Notes: generated by a model not told the origin, from the sequence alone. 46,084 bases of DNA from Mycobacterium sp. ACS1612 (GCF_001667505.1 NZ_LZHZ01000036.1:1-46084); one strand, 5' to 3'. Numbered from the stretch's first letter, positions 8,047 to 18,169 are shown. Translations and numbers: made by a program.

Positions 8047-10701
8047 CTAGAACACCATGTCCTGACGGGGCGGCACGTCGCGGCGCTCCCGCCCACCGGA
8101 CGACGTCGCGTCCTGTTCGCCGTCGGGTGCCACGGCGACGCGGGGCGCGAACAGCGCAAAGTCGTAGGGCGGCAACCCATCACTGGCCTGCACCACCACG
8201 GCGTGGTACCCCAACCCGCCGCGCGCGACCGCGGCCTCGTCGACCGCGATGCTTGCACGACCCGCCGTCATGGCGGTGTGGGTGAACAGCGACGCGTCGA
8301 ACGGGGCGGGCCGCCCGTCGCTGCGCTCGGTGATGCCCGCGCCGAATTGCCGGGCAGGCACGTGCCGTTCTTCACCGGGTATCAGGACCGTGCCGGTGAG
8401 CGCGTCGGCGACCTCACCGTGTCCCTCGGCGAACATCTGCTCGACTCGCGCCCACAGCGCGTCGGCGCCGGTGGGCTGAACGTGCCCGGAAGCGACCGCT
8501 GACGACCACTGATCCAGTCCGGATTGCGTGCCGATGCCCGGCATCCGGAACAGCATCTCGGGTTCTTCACGTAACCGTGCGGCCACCCCGTTGATCATGT
8601 CCTGCCACGGCTGGGTCAGCCAGCCAAGGGCGTAGAGGCGCCGCTGGATTGCATGTGCGGCGTCGGCGCCCTGCCGCTCGTCGGGGTCGGCGACACCGAG
8701 TTGGGTCGAGCGGGGCAGACCGTCCAAGAGCCGGCCGGGTGCGGGCTGCGCCACCGGTGCAGGCCCGAACGGCGCACGCAGCACCGCGCCCAGCACCCGG
8801 CACCACGACAGCAGCTGTCCGTACGCGGTGGACAGCCGGCTGACGTCCTGCAGCGCCGTACGCAGGTTGGCCTGCATGGTCTCCAGCTCGTCCAGCTGGG
8901 ATTGTCGTAAGTGCTTTTCCGCGAACAGATCTCGCTGCGCGAACAGGAACAACGCCAGCGACGCCAGAATGTAGAGGCCGAGCATCACGCCGCCCGTCCA
9001 CAGTGCGAACGGCCAGCGGACCCAACCCGCGGCCGCGATCCCGGCCAGCACGACGAGGACCAGAATCAGCGACCAGAAGAATGTTTTCAGGATGACGCCG
9101 ATCGCCCGCTGGCGTGCCTGCAGTCGCTCGCCTGCCGACACCCGGTTGGTGGCCTGCTGGATCTCGCCCACCAATTGGGCGACCTCGCGGCGGGCCCGGT
9201 GCAGGAAGTCGGCGAGGATGGAACCGACTTGCCAGGCATAGCTTTTCGACACGAACCGTTGCCAGCCTTCTAATTCGGTTGCCGCGGTACGCGCTTCGAC
9301 GCCGGCAGCGGGGTCGGAGTAGGCGCGTTGCAGCCGCTCGCGCAGGTCGGCAACGCCGAGCACATCGGCCGGTTCCACCGAGCTGACCCCGATGACTGCG
9401 GACAGCGAGGTGGGGATGGCCGAAAAGGATTCTGCGCCACTGGGAACCACGTCGGAGGCGACGGCGAGCACACCGACCCCCGAGCCGACCGGAACCGGAT
9501 CCAGCCCCGCCGCGCGACGGCCCCCGTCGGCCAGGGTCAGCGCCCCGCTGACGAAATCCGTCCACAGCGCGCTGAGGTCGCGCTGCGCGAGATGTTGCGG
9601 CGGCTCTCCACCCAGCGCGGTGTTCAGCGTGTCGGCGCTGCGGCCCACGTGCTGCCAGTTGGCCACCTCGGTGTTGGTGACCACCGCAAAAGCTGAATCC
9701 CTGCCGCCGAACACCGTGCCCTGCACGGTGCTCGCCAGCACCGACGACACCGAGCCCGTCACCGCCGACCACCACGCCCCTGGCGCCTGCCGTAGCGCGG
9801 CGCCCATGAACGTCACGAACATCCGCAATGCCGCCCATATCGAAATGGCTTGAGGGCCAACACCGCTGGCTGATAGCCGCGGCCCGCGGAGGACGTCTCT
9901 ATGCTTGGTCCACAGCGCCCTGGCCATGGTCTGCGTGGCGGCGGCAACATTCTCCACGTAGACGACGGGCACTTCACCGCCGCGGGGTAGTGGAAGGCGT
10001 CCGGCTGGGTCGAACAGCTGGGTGCGCAGGCGCTCTTCGACCTCGCTGCTGTCGAGCCGGCGGTAGAACGCCCGCACCGCGCGCATCGTCTGCCCGGGCA
10101 GGATCTCCAACCTGTCGAACGGTGTCTGCTCCAGTCCTGCCCACAGTCCGGCGAGGCCGGCGATCACCGGTGCGGTGCGTTGGGCGAACTCGAGCGGGTC
10201 GGTGGTCGGGCCGCTCGGCACCGCACCCAGGCCGGGCGCGGCCGAATCCTCAGGCGCGACAAGCAGGTTGTGCCACCCCTCGAGCACCATGGTCGAATCC
10301 GGGGCCGCCGGGACAGCGTCGCCCTGGGTCAGCAGCACACGCAGCAGAGTGATGCGCGCACCCATCGAACTGCTGCGCACGATCTGCTCCACGGTCTGTT
10401 CGACCGCCAGAGGCACGCGCTCTTCGGACGGCACCTCGACGGGCACCAAGATCACCACCCTGATCCGCTGGTAGCGCTCGGCGGTGAGCAACTGTTGCAG
10501 CACCGCCGGGACGGCTCGACCGTCACGCAGCACGGTGGCCGGGGTGCCCGCGCCACCGACGTCGGCGGCGTCCACCCACACCAACGCGGCGAGCAGTCCG
10601 ACAGCGGAATAGTCGGCCAAGACCGCGAAGATCTCCTCCGTCCTGGCGTGCGGAGCGACCAACACCGTCAGCGCCTGCTGCGAACTGCTCGGCATCGACA
10701 T
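8047..10701 (-). CDS. Large two-TM membrane protein of the tubulin/GTPase cluster
   Basis: The protein has 884 residues. A long mixed alpha/beta cytoplasmic region (1-530) precedes a pair of membrane helices at about 537-558 and 566-588, separated by only a few residues. Next comes a charged helical segment (about 590-640, EKHLRQSQLDELETMQANL) likely to form a coiled coil, then a C-terminal domain. No P-loop or known catalytic motif is seen, and the family is unrecognised. It lies two bases after the tubulin-like gene and two before the FN3 gene, so coexpression is nearly certain. The hairpin topology would leave both large ends in the cytoplasm, suiting a membrane platform for the tubulin-like protein. 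An in-frame ATG at 10695 is an equally possible start. Confidence 0.75.
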   Translation of the reverse strand: MSMPSSSQQALTVLVAPHARTEEIFAVLADYSAVGLLAALVWVDAADVGGAGTPATVLRDGRAVPAVLQQLLTAERYQRIRVVILVPVEVPSEERVPLAVEQTVEQIVRSSSMGARITLLRVLLTQGDAVPAAPDSTMVLEGWHNLLVAPEDSAAPGLGAVPSGPTTDPLEFAQRTAPVIAGLAGLWAGLEQTPFDRLEILPGQTMRAVRAFYRRLDSSEVEERLRTQLFDPAGRLPLPRGGEVPVVYVENVAAATQTMARALWTKHRDVLRGPRLSASGVGPQAISIWAALRMFVTFMGAALRQAPGAWWSAVTGSVSSVLASTVQGTVFGGRDSAFAVVTNTEVANWQHVGRSADTLNTALGGEPPQHLAQRDLSALWTDFVSGALTLADGGRRAAGLDPVPVGSGVGVLAVASDVVPSGAESFSAIPTSLSAVIGVSSVEPADVLGVADLRERLQRAYSDPAAGVEARTAATELEGWQRFVSKSYAWQVGSILADFLHRARREVAQLVGEIQQATNRVSAGERLQARQRAIGVILKTFFWSLILVLVVLAGIAAAGWVRWPFALWTGGVMLGLYILASLALFLFAQRDLFAEKHLRQSQLDELETMQANLRTALQDVSRLSTAYGQLLSWCRVLGAVLRAPFGPAPVAQPAPGRLLDGLPRSTQLGVADPDERQGADAAHAIQRRLYALGWLTQPWQDMINGVAARLREEPEMLFRMPGIGTQSGLDQWSSAVASGHVQPTGADALWARVEQMFAEGHGEVADALTGTVLIPGEERHVPARQFGAGITERSDGRPAPFDASLFTHTAMTAGRASIAVDEAAVARGGLGYHAVVVQASDGLPPYDFALFAPRVAVAPDGEQDATSSGGRERRDVPPRQDMVF

Positions 10702-10703
10702 CG

Positions 10704-13700
10704 TCAGAACGTTCCGCCCTCCGGGATCACCAGGGGCCCGTCATCGGCATAGCCGGTTCTGGCGGCCGCCGCGCCCTGCGCCAGCGCGGCGGCCTCGCGC
10801 TGCAACAACCGGATGAGGGCTTCCGTCGCCCAGAACACGTCAGGGGCGAGGTCGCGGAAGATCGGCGTCTTCGACGCCGTCGACCGGGTCGGGATCGATG
10901 TGAACACTCCGCCGGAGGCCGCCCCGGGCATGTCCCCCGGCAGATACTGCGCGGCGACGTCGCGCACATTCGTCAGCCACTCCTGCGCGGCGGCGGCGCG
11001 CTGCTCGGGGCTTTCGGCCGCGGCGATCGTCTCGATCCGCGGCGTCACGCCCGGCACAGCGGCGCTGCCGGTGAGGAACTCGCGCAGCACGTCGCTGGCC
11101 GACAACTCGACGATGCCGCTGGCCGGATCCTGCGAATGTGCGTCGTAGAGTTCCCGCAGCACGCCATACGGCCGCAGCGTGTGCATCACCGGCGGCTCGT
11201 GGGACTGGGCGATCGCAAGCAGGATGCTCTCCAGCACTGCGGGCAGCCAGTCATAGGTGGCGATGAACGCCGACGGCGGTGTCAACAGCGGGTTGGGAAA
11301 GTTCAGCCAGTGCCCGGCATCGGCGTCGTAGATGCGCACCGCGTCGGTGTACGGCGAGTCCGGGATGTGAATCCGGCCCACGATCTGGCCGAGGAACCAT
11401 CCCGCGGTCATCGCGCGGCGCTCGTCGTCGGTCATCGGCAGTGACGCCGGCAGGGGTCGCGCGCGCCGATAGCGCCAGAACGTCCCGCGGCCCGGCCCGG
11501 CGATCCGGGCCCACTGCTGGGCAGCGGGCTTGAGCACCGAGTCGAACGCCAGCGGCGAGTAGTTGGGATAGGAGCCGAAGATGTCCACCCGTGTCACGCT
11601 GTCCTCGTCCGACAGCGAACGGTGGTAGTTGTCCTTGGTGGCCTGGTCGATACGCGGGTTGGTGCGCAGCACGTCGAACAGCGCGTCGGCGACGGGCTGG
11701 CCGGCGAAGGGCACCTCGGAGAACTTGTAGCGGTACTCGGTCTGCTGCCCGGGATGCACCCGCTGCAGCGCTTCGTCGTTCACGCTGGCCAGCGGGCGGG
11801 CCAGCGACAGCGCCTCGGCGAACTTGGTGGTGATGTCCCGGCGGCGCATGACCAGTTCCGATTCCGCCGCGCCCGCGCCCTGCACGAAGTCGCGCAGCGA
11901 CACCTTGCAGAACTCGTCGAACGACTCCCCCGGCCTGCCCACATACAGCCGGGCCCGGGTCAGCAGCTCCGCCGGGCGGGTGTGCACGTCGAACTGTGCC
12001 ATCGACGGCACCCGGGGCCGGCTCGTCTCGGGGTCGGTGCCCAGGGCGCGGGTCACCCAGGTCGCGGTGCGTTCGATCAGACCTCCCGGTGCGGACACCC
12101 CGCCGGTCGTGCGCCACTGTCCCAGGATCACCTGTGTCGTCGCGTCGTCGATGGCGGTGCGCAGCGGCACCATTGCGTTGGCACCTGCCACGGCCTTGGG
12201 CAGATCGAGCTCGTAGCGGCCCTTGAAGGCCGACGAGCTGATCAGCAGGACCTCGTTGTTGGCTTCGGCGAACCGCGCGGGCACCAGCTCGTCGGCGTCG
12301 GCGGGCCAGGCCGCGTACTGGTCGGTGGTCAGCCGCGCGAGCCCGACGTCGGTGGGCACCTCCGCGCGCGCCTGCTCCAGCAGCACCATCGCTTCGCCGA
12401 GCGCGTCGCGCAGTGGCCGCAGCAACTCGGCGCCCACCACTCTCATCACATCGGCGATGCGCCCGGCGGCGTCGGCGAACAGTTGGCGTCGCACGCCTGC
12501 GCGGAACCCGTCCAGCGCCGTCGCCAGCACCTGATCGGCGTTGGTCATCACCCCGCGCATCGAGCGCAGCGCCGCATCCACTTGCGGCGGCACCGCGACG
12601 ATGTCCTGCGGGCCCATCGTCGCGAGCTGCGCCACCCCCGGGGCGAGCACGTCGTCGATGTGGCGGCGTAACCGGTCGACCAGTTCCCGGGCATAGGGCA
12701 GGCCCATCGTCGCGATCGTCCCGCCCACCACTTGTTCGATGCGCCCGGCGAACTCGCGGTGCCAGCTGAACGCCATTGCGTAGGCGGCGTCGTCGCAGGC
12801 TCGCAGGAGTTCGCTGCTCCGGTTGCGAAGAGCCTGACGGAAGATCGGGACCCATTGCTCTGCGGTCATGCCCTCCGGGTTGGGCAGATAGCCTCGCAGC
12901 TGCCGGTCGATGAGCCCGTTGACGGTGGCGGCCACCGACTCGGCGGCGAAGGCCTCAGACCCGATCCAGCGGCCGAGGATGCCGGTCCTGGTCTGCTCGT
13001 CGCCGGGGTTGGCCGGCAGATCCAGCTCGGCGCAATGCGCCTGCCACTGGCTGCTCAGGAGCGAATCGAGTTGCTCGGTGCTCGACGCCGGGTTGCCGGC
13101 CTGCAGATGTCCGAACAGCAGCTTGTCCACGCAGCTGCGCGCCAGCCGTTGCGCGGCGTACTCGGCGTATCGGTCGCGGCCCATGCTCAAGCTGGCAAAA
13201 CCGTAAGTGCCCCAAGGTAATACGTCCCACGCAGAGATGCCCCAGCCGAGCAGGTCGCGGTCGCCCTCCGGCGACGCCGTATTGCCCAAGTCGTAGGAGA
13301 CGAACTGGTCGCTTGCCGCGCCGCTCATCATCAGCCCCGCCAGGCCGCGGGCCAGTCCGCGGTACACGGCCCACTGCGAGCCGTCCCCGAACAGTGTGCG
13401 GTCCGCGCCGATGAACCGGCCCACCGGGAACACCCGCGCGAACGGGATCGGCTCTCCTTCGCCGTGCTGGTGGCCAAGCGCCCGCATCAGCCGGACGTCG
13501 TGCTCGCGCGCCGAGCCCGCTTGGCTGGCCACGATCTCCCCAAGCATGGCAAGCGAATTGGCGCGCACCCCGACGATGGAGCTTTGCGGAAGCGAATCAA
13601 AGATGTCGGGCGTCACCATGAAGACGCCCATCAGTTTCGGGTCGAGTCCCGACACCAGCGTCAGCAGCCGGCACACATCCAGCGCCATCGACGCCCCTGC

Positions 13701-14249
13701 GCCGCCTGCCATCGACGAGACCACCAGCACCAGCGGCGGCTCGTTGGGGTCGAACTTGCCCATGCCCGGCACGTCGACGGTGGACATCTGCGAGATCGTC
13801 TCGACCCGGAACAGGGCATCCCACGCGTCCTGCAGGCGGGTGTGGATCTCGGTGGCCTTGCTGAGCGTGATCATCCGGCCGATGGCCCGGTACTGGCCTG
13901 CGCCCGCCGAGATCGGGATGGCCACCTCCTGCGGGTTGCGTGGCGCCCAGGTGGCGATGGTGTCCAACGCCGATTCGGCGGCCAGCCGCTGCGACACTGC
14001 CCCGTCGAGGATCGCGTAGCTGCTGCCCTGCGGTCCGCACCCGATGTACGTGCCGCCCTGCTCGGGCACGTTGGCCAGCCCCTCGGGGCCGGTCTCGGGC
14101 GCGCTCGGGACGTCGATCTGAACGAATTGCCAACCGCCCAAGAGCCTTTCGATGCCTGCGGCGTGCAGCTCGGAGCGCAGCTGATCCATGATGAACGCCA
14201 GCGTGGCACCGCCGGAACCACCGCATCCCACTATGAGGAACCGTCGCAT
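10704..14249 (-). CDS. Tubulin-like GTPase (Tubulin_2 type)
   Basis: The protein has 1181 residues. Its N-terminus opens with a beta strand and a Gly-rich loop (GCGGSGG, 8-14), as in FtsZ/tubulin nucleotide-binding folds. A second loop, SSMAGGAGASM at 178-188, sits where the tubulin signature motif (GGGTGTG-like) is expected, within VLVVSSMAGGAGAS...D. The remaining ~900 residues form a long, mainly helical extension with many Arg/Glu/Leu segments. No signal peptide is present. Its stop is two bases from the next gene, and its ATG directly follows the stop of the vWA gene. Tubulin_2 proteins are predicted GTP-binding and often occur beside vWA and GTPase genes; polymerisation has not been shown here. 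Assignment is firm for fold, open for function. Confidence 0.8.
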   Translation of the reverse strand: MRRFLIVGCGGSGGATLAFIMDQLRSELHAAGIERLLGGWQFVQIDVPSAPETGPEGLANVPEQGGTYIGCGPQGSSYAILDGAVSQRLAAESALDTIATWAPRNPQEVAIPISAGAGQYRAIGRMITLSKATEIHTRLQDAWDALFRVETISQMSTVDVPGMGKFDPNEPPLVLVVSSMAGGAGASMALDVCRLLTLVSGLDPKLMGVFMVTPDIFDSLPQSSIVGVRANSLAMLGEIVASQAGSAREHDVRLMRALGHQHGEGEPIPFARVFPVGRFIGADRTLFGDGSQWAVYRGLARGLAGLMMSGAASDQFVSYDLGNTASPEGDRDLLGWGISAWDVLPWGTYGFASLSMGRDRYAEYAAQRLARSCVDKLLFGHLQAGNPASSTEQLDSLLSSQWQAHCAELDLPANPGDEQTRTGILGRWIGSEAFAAESVAATVNGLIDRQLRGYLPNPEGMTAEQWVPIFRQALRNRSSELLRACDDAAYAMAFSWHREFAGRIEQVVGGTIATMGLPYARELVDRLRRHIDDVLAPGVAQLATMGPQDIVAVPPQVDAALRSMRGVMTNADQVLATALDGFRAGVRRQLFADAAGRIADVMRVVGAELLRPLRDALGEAMVLLEQARAEVPTDVGLARLTTDQYAAWPADADELVPARFAEANNEVLLISSSAFKGRYELDLPKAVAGANAMVPLRTAIDDATTQVILGQWRTTGGVSAPGGLIERTATWVTRALGTDPETSRPRVPSMAQFDVHTRPAELLTRARLYVGRPGESFDEFCKVSLRDFVQGAGAAESELVMRRRDITTKFAEALSLARPLASVNDEALQRVHPGQQTEYRYKFSEVPFAGQPVADALFDVLRTNPRIDQATKDNYHRSLSDEDSVTRVDIFGSYPNYSPLAFDSVLKPAAQQWARIAGPGRGTFWRYRRARPLPASLPMTDDERRAMTAGWFLGQIVGRIHIPDSPYTDAVRIYDADAGHWLNFPNPLLTPPSAFIATYDWLPAVLESILLAIAQSHEPPVMHTLRPYGVLRELYDAHSQDPASGIVELSASDVLREFLTGSAAVPGVTPRIETIAAAESPEQRAAAAQEWLTNVRDVAAQYLPGDMPGAASGGVFTSIPTRSTASKTPIFRDLAPDVFWATEALIRLLQREAAALAQGAAAARTGYADDGPLVIPEGGTF

Positions 14250-16925
14250 TCACTTTCCTTCCCTGAACGGGTCGAACGGATCTGGGTCGTAGGCCGCCGG
14301 AGCACCCGTCGCGGGTTCGCCGAACGGCGAAACCGCTTGTCGCGCTTCCTCATCCGAGACAGCCAGGCCGGCTTGGACCGCCCGCAGCCGCAGCCCGTCG
14401 AGCAGTTCGGGCAGTCGACGGCCGACGTCTTCGTAGAGCCGCTCACGTGCCGCGGTGTCGGTGCGCCCGCCGACCAGCAGCAGCACGTCGGCGACGTTGG
14501 CCGGTCCGCGGGGATCGTGCAGGACCACCCATTTGTTGTGCACGGCCAGCGGCAGCACGGCGCGCAGCCCGGTGCGGTCGGTCGCAGGCAGCGCCGAACC
14601 CACACTGATCAGACCGTCGGCGTCGACGGTCACATGGCCGGGGCCGAACGGGCTGCGGCCGATGGTCGTGGTGAGCGTGACGCCTTGCACCGAGACTCGG
14701 CGAGCGCCGCCGGCCAGGCCGGGCACCGGCCGGATCAGGTCGGTGTCTGCCAACGCGAAAGGTTGCCCGTCGCGCAGCACCACATCGTTGGTCACCTCGA
14801 CCGGGATCCGATCGGCCAGCATCGGCGTGTCGGGGATCTTGCTGACCCACCACTTCGCCGCGTACAGCAGCGCCAGCGGGATGCCCGGACCCAGCAGTAG
14901 CGCAGCCAGGAACACCAGGACGAAGTTGGTGGTGTTCAACGGCTTGATCAGCGATGCGACGAACGGCACATCCACGACCTGTGCATCGCCAGGGTTGTCA
15001 AGGGCGGCAACATGTATCGGCACCGTCCCCGTCAGCCCACCGTGGCCGTCGCGGTCGGTGCGCAGCGTCACCGGCAGCTGCCCGGTCTGGCCCGCCTGCA
15101 CCTTCACGCAGTTCTGAGCGGAGTTCGCCGTGGAGGACAGCTTCGCGGTGCCGATGTCATCGGGTGCGGCCGCCACCTTGGCGGCATCGGTGTCGGCGAT
15201 CCAGGCGCAGCCCGGGCCGGTGATGGTGAGCGACGCGGTCGCACCCTTGGCCGCTTCCACGGTGCCGAAATCGATCCGCTCGCCCGGTACCGGCAGGCCG
15301 AGCTTGGGCAGGATCTGCACGGGGACGTCGACGTCCTGAGGTGACAGTTGGGTGCCGGGCGCGATCTGGGCGCCGGAGGGGTCGGTGGCCGGCGCGGTGG
15401 TGATCACCAACGACATCCGCAGCAGCGCGCGCCCGGGATTCACTTTCGTCAGGTCGGCGTCGACCGGGTTGGCGATGTCGGTTTTGGCCACGGATTCCAG
15501 CAGTGGGATGGGTGCCGCGCCGTCGGGTGCCAGCGCCGCCGACATGGTGGCGGTCCCGGCCAGGTCCGTCGGTTGCATGGGCTTGCCGGAGCCGTCGACG
15601 AGACCGAACGTCAGACCCTTCACCACTTGGCCGCTGCGCCACGGAACTTTGTCGGCGTTGGCGAGCGCCGGAAAGATGTCGGTGGTGATGTGGATGGAGA
15701 CCCGCGATACCGCGTCGGGGTGCTGACCGGTGGTGTCGACGTAGACGATCGCCCACTGACCGGGCCATTGCGGGCCGCCGGTGTTGCGCAGCGAAATGGT
15801 CTGCGCTGAATCGGATTGCCACTCATAGCTCACCGGCACGCCGTCGACGTCGGTGGTGTTGCGGCCGTCCTTCTTGGGCAGTTCGACGGTCTTGCCCGAC
15901 GGCGAGATCAGGTAGGGCACCACCCCGGCCACTCCGCCGGAACCCAGGATGTCGACCGACTTGATGGAGCGGTCCAGCGTGAAGTTGTGCCGCGCCTCCG
16001 GGCACACCCGCAATTGGCAGACCGGGCCCTGCCCGGTGGTGCCCGGGTCCGGGTTGAGCGCGTCGAACCCGAACAGCATGTCGTCGATGTTGGAGACGGG
16101 ATAGAAGTCACCCGGTATCGGGTCGATGATGTTCCCGCACGCCATGCCGTTGAGTCCCTGGGCCGTGCTGATCGCCGACATCACGTCGAAGTCGCCGGGG
16201 GTCTTGTTGGCGCCCAAGCCGATTCCCAGCATGATGATGCCACTGCTGCGCAACTGGTCGGCGACGCCGCCCGGCCGGCAGATCGACTCCACGGCCCTCT
16301 TGGTGGTGTCGGCCACGCCCGTCGGGCTGTCCAGGCTGACCCCGTCGGCGTAGGGCTTGGAGGTGGCCCGCTGGGTGAAATCGATCTTGCCGTCGGAGAA
16401 CCATGCGATGGCCTGGCAGCGCTGCCCGCCGTTGGGTCCTTGTCCGCGGGTTGCCAACTCCTGGCGGGCCCCGTCCAGCGCCAGCCAGTAATCGGTGTCG
16501 ATACCGGTGTTCCTGGTGGCGATGCTGGACAGCTGGGCACCGACCTGGTCGGCGGTGGACGCGGTCAGCTTCGTCCAATCCTGTTCGCGCGTATAGGTGT
16601 CCGAGAATCCCGCGGTGGCGACCTCGAGATTCGCGCCCACGCGGTCGGCGTATCTGCCCAGCGTCTGCAGCAGGTAGCGCGCCGCCTGCACCCGGGCCGC
16701 CTGAGGATCGGTGCCCTGCAGGCTGCTGGACTCGTCGAACAGCAGCACCAGGTCGCCAGCCTTCTGGGCGGCCAGGCAGGCGCCGAAGCGCTTTGCGCCG
16801 CCGCCGGACGGCTCGGCATGCGCCGACTGGATCGACCAGCCGGCTACCGCCGCGATCATCAACGCGACGGCGAAGAGCTGCGCGATTCGCTTGAGCGGCA
16901 GCATGATTCGCGGTGTCTTGGACAT
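14250..16925 (-). CDS. Secreted, membrane-anchored vWA protein
   Basis: The protein has 891 residues. An Arg/Lys-containing N-terminus and hydrophobic core ending in AHA (about 35-37) form a signal peptide. A vWA domain starts near 57, with the MIDAS motif DESSS (64-68), and extends to about 270 with paired cysteines (for example in QRCQA and MACGN contexts). Long beta-rich, Pro/Gly-containing extracellular repeats follow. One membrane helix lies at about 668-692, then a ~198-residue cytoplasmic tail ends in an acidic DPDPFDPF motif like that of the DUF4190 proteins. The vWA domain should therefore face outside and the tail inside. Its ATG immediately follows the previous stop and its stop abuts the tubulin-like start. 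Inference: a signal-transducing receptor. Confidence 0.8.
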   Translation of the reverse strand: MSKTPRIMLPLKRIAQLFAVALMIAAVAGWSIQSAHAEPSGGGAKRFGACLAAQKAGDLVLLFDESSSLQGTDPQAARVQAARYLLQTLGRYADRVGANLEVATAGFSDTYTREQDWTKLTASTADQVGAQLSSIATRNTGIDTDYWLALDGARQELATRGQGPNGGQRCQAIAWFSDGKIDFTQRATSKPYADGVSLDSPTGVADTTKRAVESICRPGGVADQLRSSGIIMLGIGLGANKTPGDFDVMSAISTAQGLNGMACGNIIDPIPGDFYPVSNIDDMLFGFDALNPDPGTTGQGPVCQLRVCPEARHNFTLDRSIKSVDILGSGGVAGVVPYLISPSGKTVELPKKDGRNTTDVDGVPVSYEWQSDSAQTISLRNTGGPQWPGQWAIVYVDTTGQHPDAVSRVSIHITTDIFPALANADKVPWRSGQVVKGLTFGLVDGSGKPMQPTDLAGTATMSAALAPDGAAPIPLLESVAKTDIANPVDADLTKVNPGRALLRMSLVITTAPATDPSGAQIAPGTQLSPQDVDVPVQILPKLGLPVPGERIDFGTVEAAKGATASLTITGPGCAWIADTDAAKVAAAPDDIGTAKLSSTANSAQNCVKVQAGQTGQLPVTLRTDRDGHGGLTGTVPIHVAALDNPGDAQVVDVPFVASLIKPLNTTNFVLVFLAALLLGPGIPLALLYAAKWWVSKIPDTPMLADRIPVEVTNDVVLRDGQPFALADTDLIRPVPGLAGGARRVSVQGVTLTTTIGRSPFGPGHVTVDADGLISVGSALPATDRTGLRAVLPLAVHNKWVVLHDPRGPANVADVLLLVGGRTDTAARERLYEDVGRRLPELLDGLRLRAVQAGLAVSDEEARQAVSPFGEPATGAPAAYDPDPFDPFREGK

Positions 16926-17462
16926 CTACTGCCTGCCCGCCCACAGCGCGATCTGCCACGCGCCCAATGCGATGCCCACCAGACACACGACGAGCACAGC
17001 CCAGTACAACCGTGCCGCCCAGCGTGGCGCCGAATAGATCGACTCGGTGCGCCTGCGGGTGTCGACACGGGTGTAGACCGCCAATGCGCCGATTGCGAGC
17101 GGACCTGCCAGAAGCCAGCCCGCCAGCGCGGGCGCCAAGACGCCGCCACCGCCGGTGGCGCTGACCACGGCGAGCACCACCCCAGCCGCGGCCGTCACCA
17201 GCGCCACGCCGAACCACTTGAGCGGTGGCCCGGCGGTGGGCAACGTCTCCGCCGTGATCGCCTGGCCGAAGGTGTCACGGTCGGAGGCGTCCTGGCGTCG
17301 CTGCCGCGGCTGGGTCTTCGGCTGATTGGCCCAGGGATCGAAGCCGGTGGAGAAGTCGGCACCCGACGGTCGCGAACCCGAGCCGGTGCGCGGTCCGGCG
17401 GGACCTCCAGCGGACGGGCCGAAGTCGCTGAAATCGAACGGATCGGGTTGACTCATCGGCAT
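16926..17462 (-). CDS. Small polytopic membrane protein
   Basis: The protein has 178 residues from the ATG at 17462, whose A is also the last base of the previous stop (TGATG coupling); an ATG two codons later (17456) is equally likely. A Pro/Gly/Ser/Asp-rich cytoplasmic N-terminus (MSQPDPFDF-like, recalling the DPF-rich tails of the neighbours) is followed by three to four hydrophobic helices with Arg-rich turns. It ends right before the vWA gene without a gap. There are no cysteines of note and no catalytic motif. The family is not recognised; the context suggests a membrane subunit of the same complex. Confidence 0.7.
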   Translation of the reverse strand: MPMSQPDPFDFSDFGPSAGGPAGPRTGSGSRPSGADFSTGFDPWANQPKTQPRQRRQDASDRDTFGQAITAETLPTAGPPLKWFGVALVTAAAGVVLAVVSATGGGGVLAPALAGWLLAGPLAIGALAVYTRVDTRRRTESIYSAPRWAARLYWAVLVVCLVGIALGAWQIALWAGRQ

Positions 17463-18112
17463 CAGTAGGGGTTCAGGCACAGGGCGAAGGAGTGGTCGCG
17501 CGGCGCGGCGACGTAGACGGAACGGCATTCGTAGTTGGCGGAGACCCGCGCGGTGACGGTGTACACCCCTTCCTTGTGCGCGCAGTCGACCTTGAACAGG
17601 TCCAACGCGTCGTTGCCCTCGTCGCTGCGCAGCTGAATCTCAACGCAGGTGCCGACCGGCACCGTGGCGAGGTCGAGTTTGATCCGGGGAACGACTGGCG
17701 CGGGGGCCACCGAGGTCACCGTCGAGGGTCGGCGCGGAGCCTGATACGGGGTGGTGGGCGTCGACGACTGGGCGATCCCCTGGCCAGGGTTCGAATCACT
17801 GGCCAGCCACCAGATGAGGGCGGCGATCAGCAGCACACACATCAGATAGCCGATGACGAGTCCAGCGATCGCGGCGTTGCGTCCGCGTTCGCCGGTGCGG
17901 CGGATCTGCGGCAGAGCGAGGTGCCCCAACACCACCCCGGCCGGCGGTACCACGACGGCGAAGATCGGCGACAGCACCGCGAAGGTGTTGTAGTCGGCAG
18001 ACGGTGGACCATAGCGGAACGGGGTTGTGCTCGGTGGCGCGGACTGGTCTCCGTACGGCGTCCCGAACGGATCCGCCGACTGCGGCTCGAAGGGATTACC
18101 GCTGGGGCGCAT
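17462..18112 (-). CDS. DUF4190 membrane protein with Cys-rich external domain
   Basis: The protein has 216 residues. A cytoplasmic N-terminus rich in Pro, Asp and Phe (DPFGTPYGD) is followed by two DUF4190 helices (about 44-67 and 80-103) around a basic RRTGERGR loop. A Thr/Pro/Ser linker leads to a C-terminal domain (about 145-216) holding four cysteines (GTC, VDC, YEC, LC near the end), expected to form two disulfides outside the cell. GAGGTG lies upstream of the ATG at 18112. It starts 57 bases after the first gene of the cluster and is coupled by a one-base overlap to the next. It is paralogous to 18170-18862 and resembles LppU/septum-formation-like external domains only loosely. Confidence 0.75.
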   Translation of the reverse strand: MRPSGNPFEPQSADPFGTPYGDQSAPPSTTPFRYGPPSADYNTFAVLSPIFAVVVPPAGVVLGHLALPQIRRTGERGRNAAIAGLVIGYLMCVLLIAALIWWLASDSNPGQGIAQSSTPTTPYQAPRRPSTVTSVAPAPVVPRIKLDLATVPVGTCVEIQLRSDEGNDALDLFKVDCAHKEGVYTVTARVSANYECRSVYVAAPRDHSFALCLNPY

Positions 18113-18169
18113 CGGAGCACCTCGCCAGCGGCCCGCTACGGCCAGTCAGTGAACACAACCTCATCATCA

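Noticed and set aside
13464..14900. 478-codon plus-strand open frame
   Set aside because: Antisense to the tubulin-like and vWA genes, with shadow-like composition.
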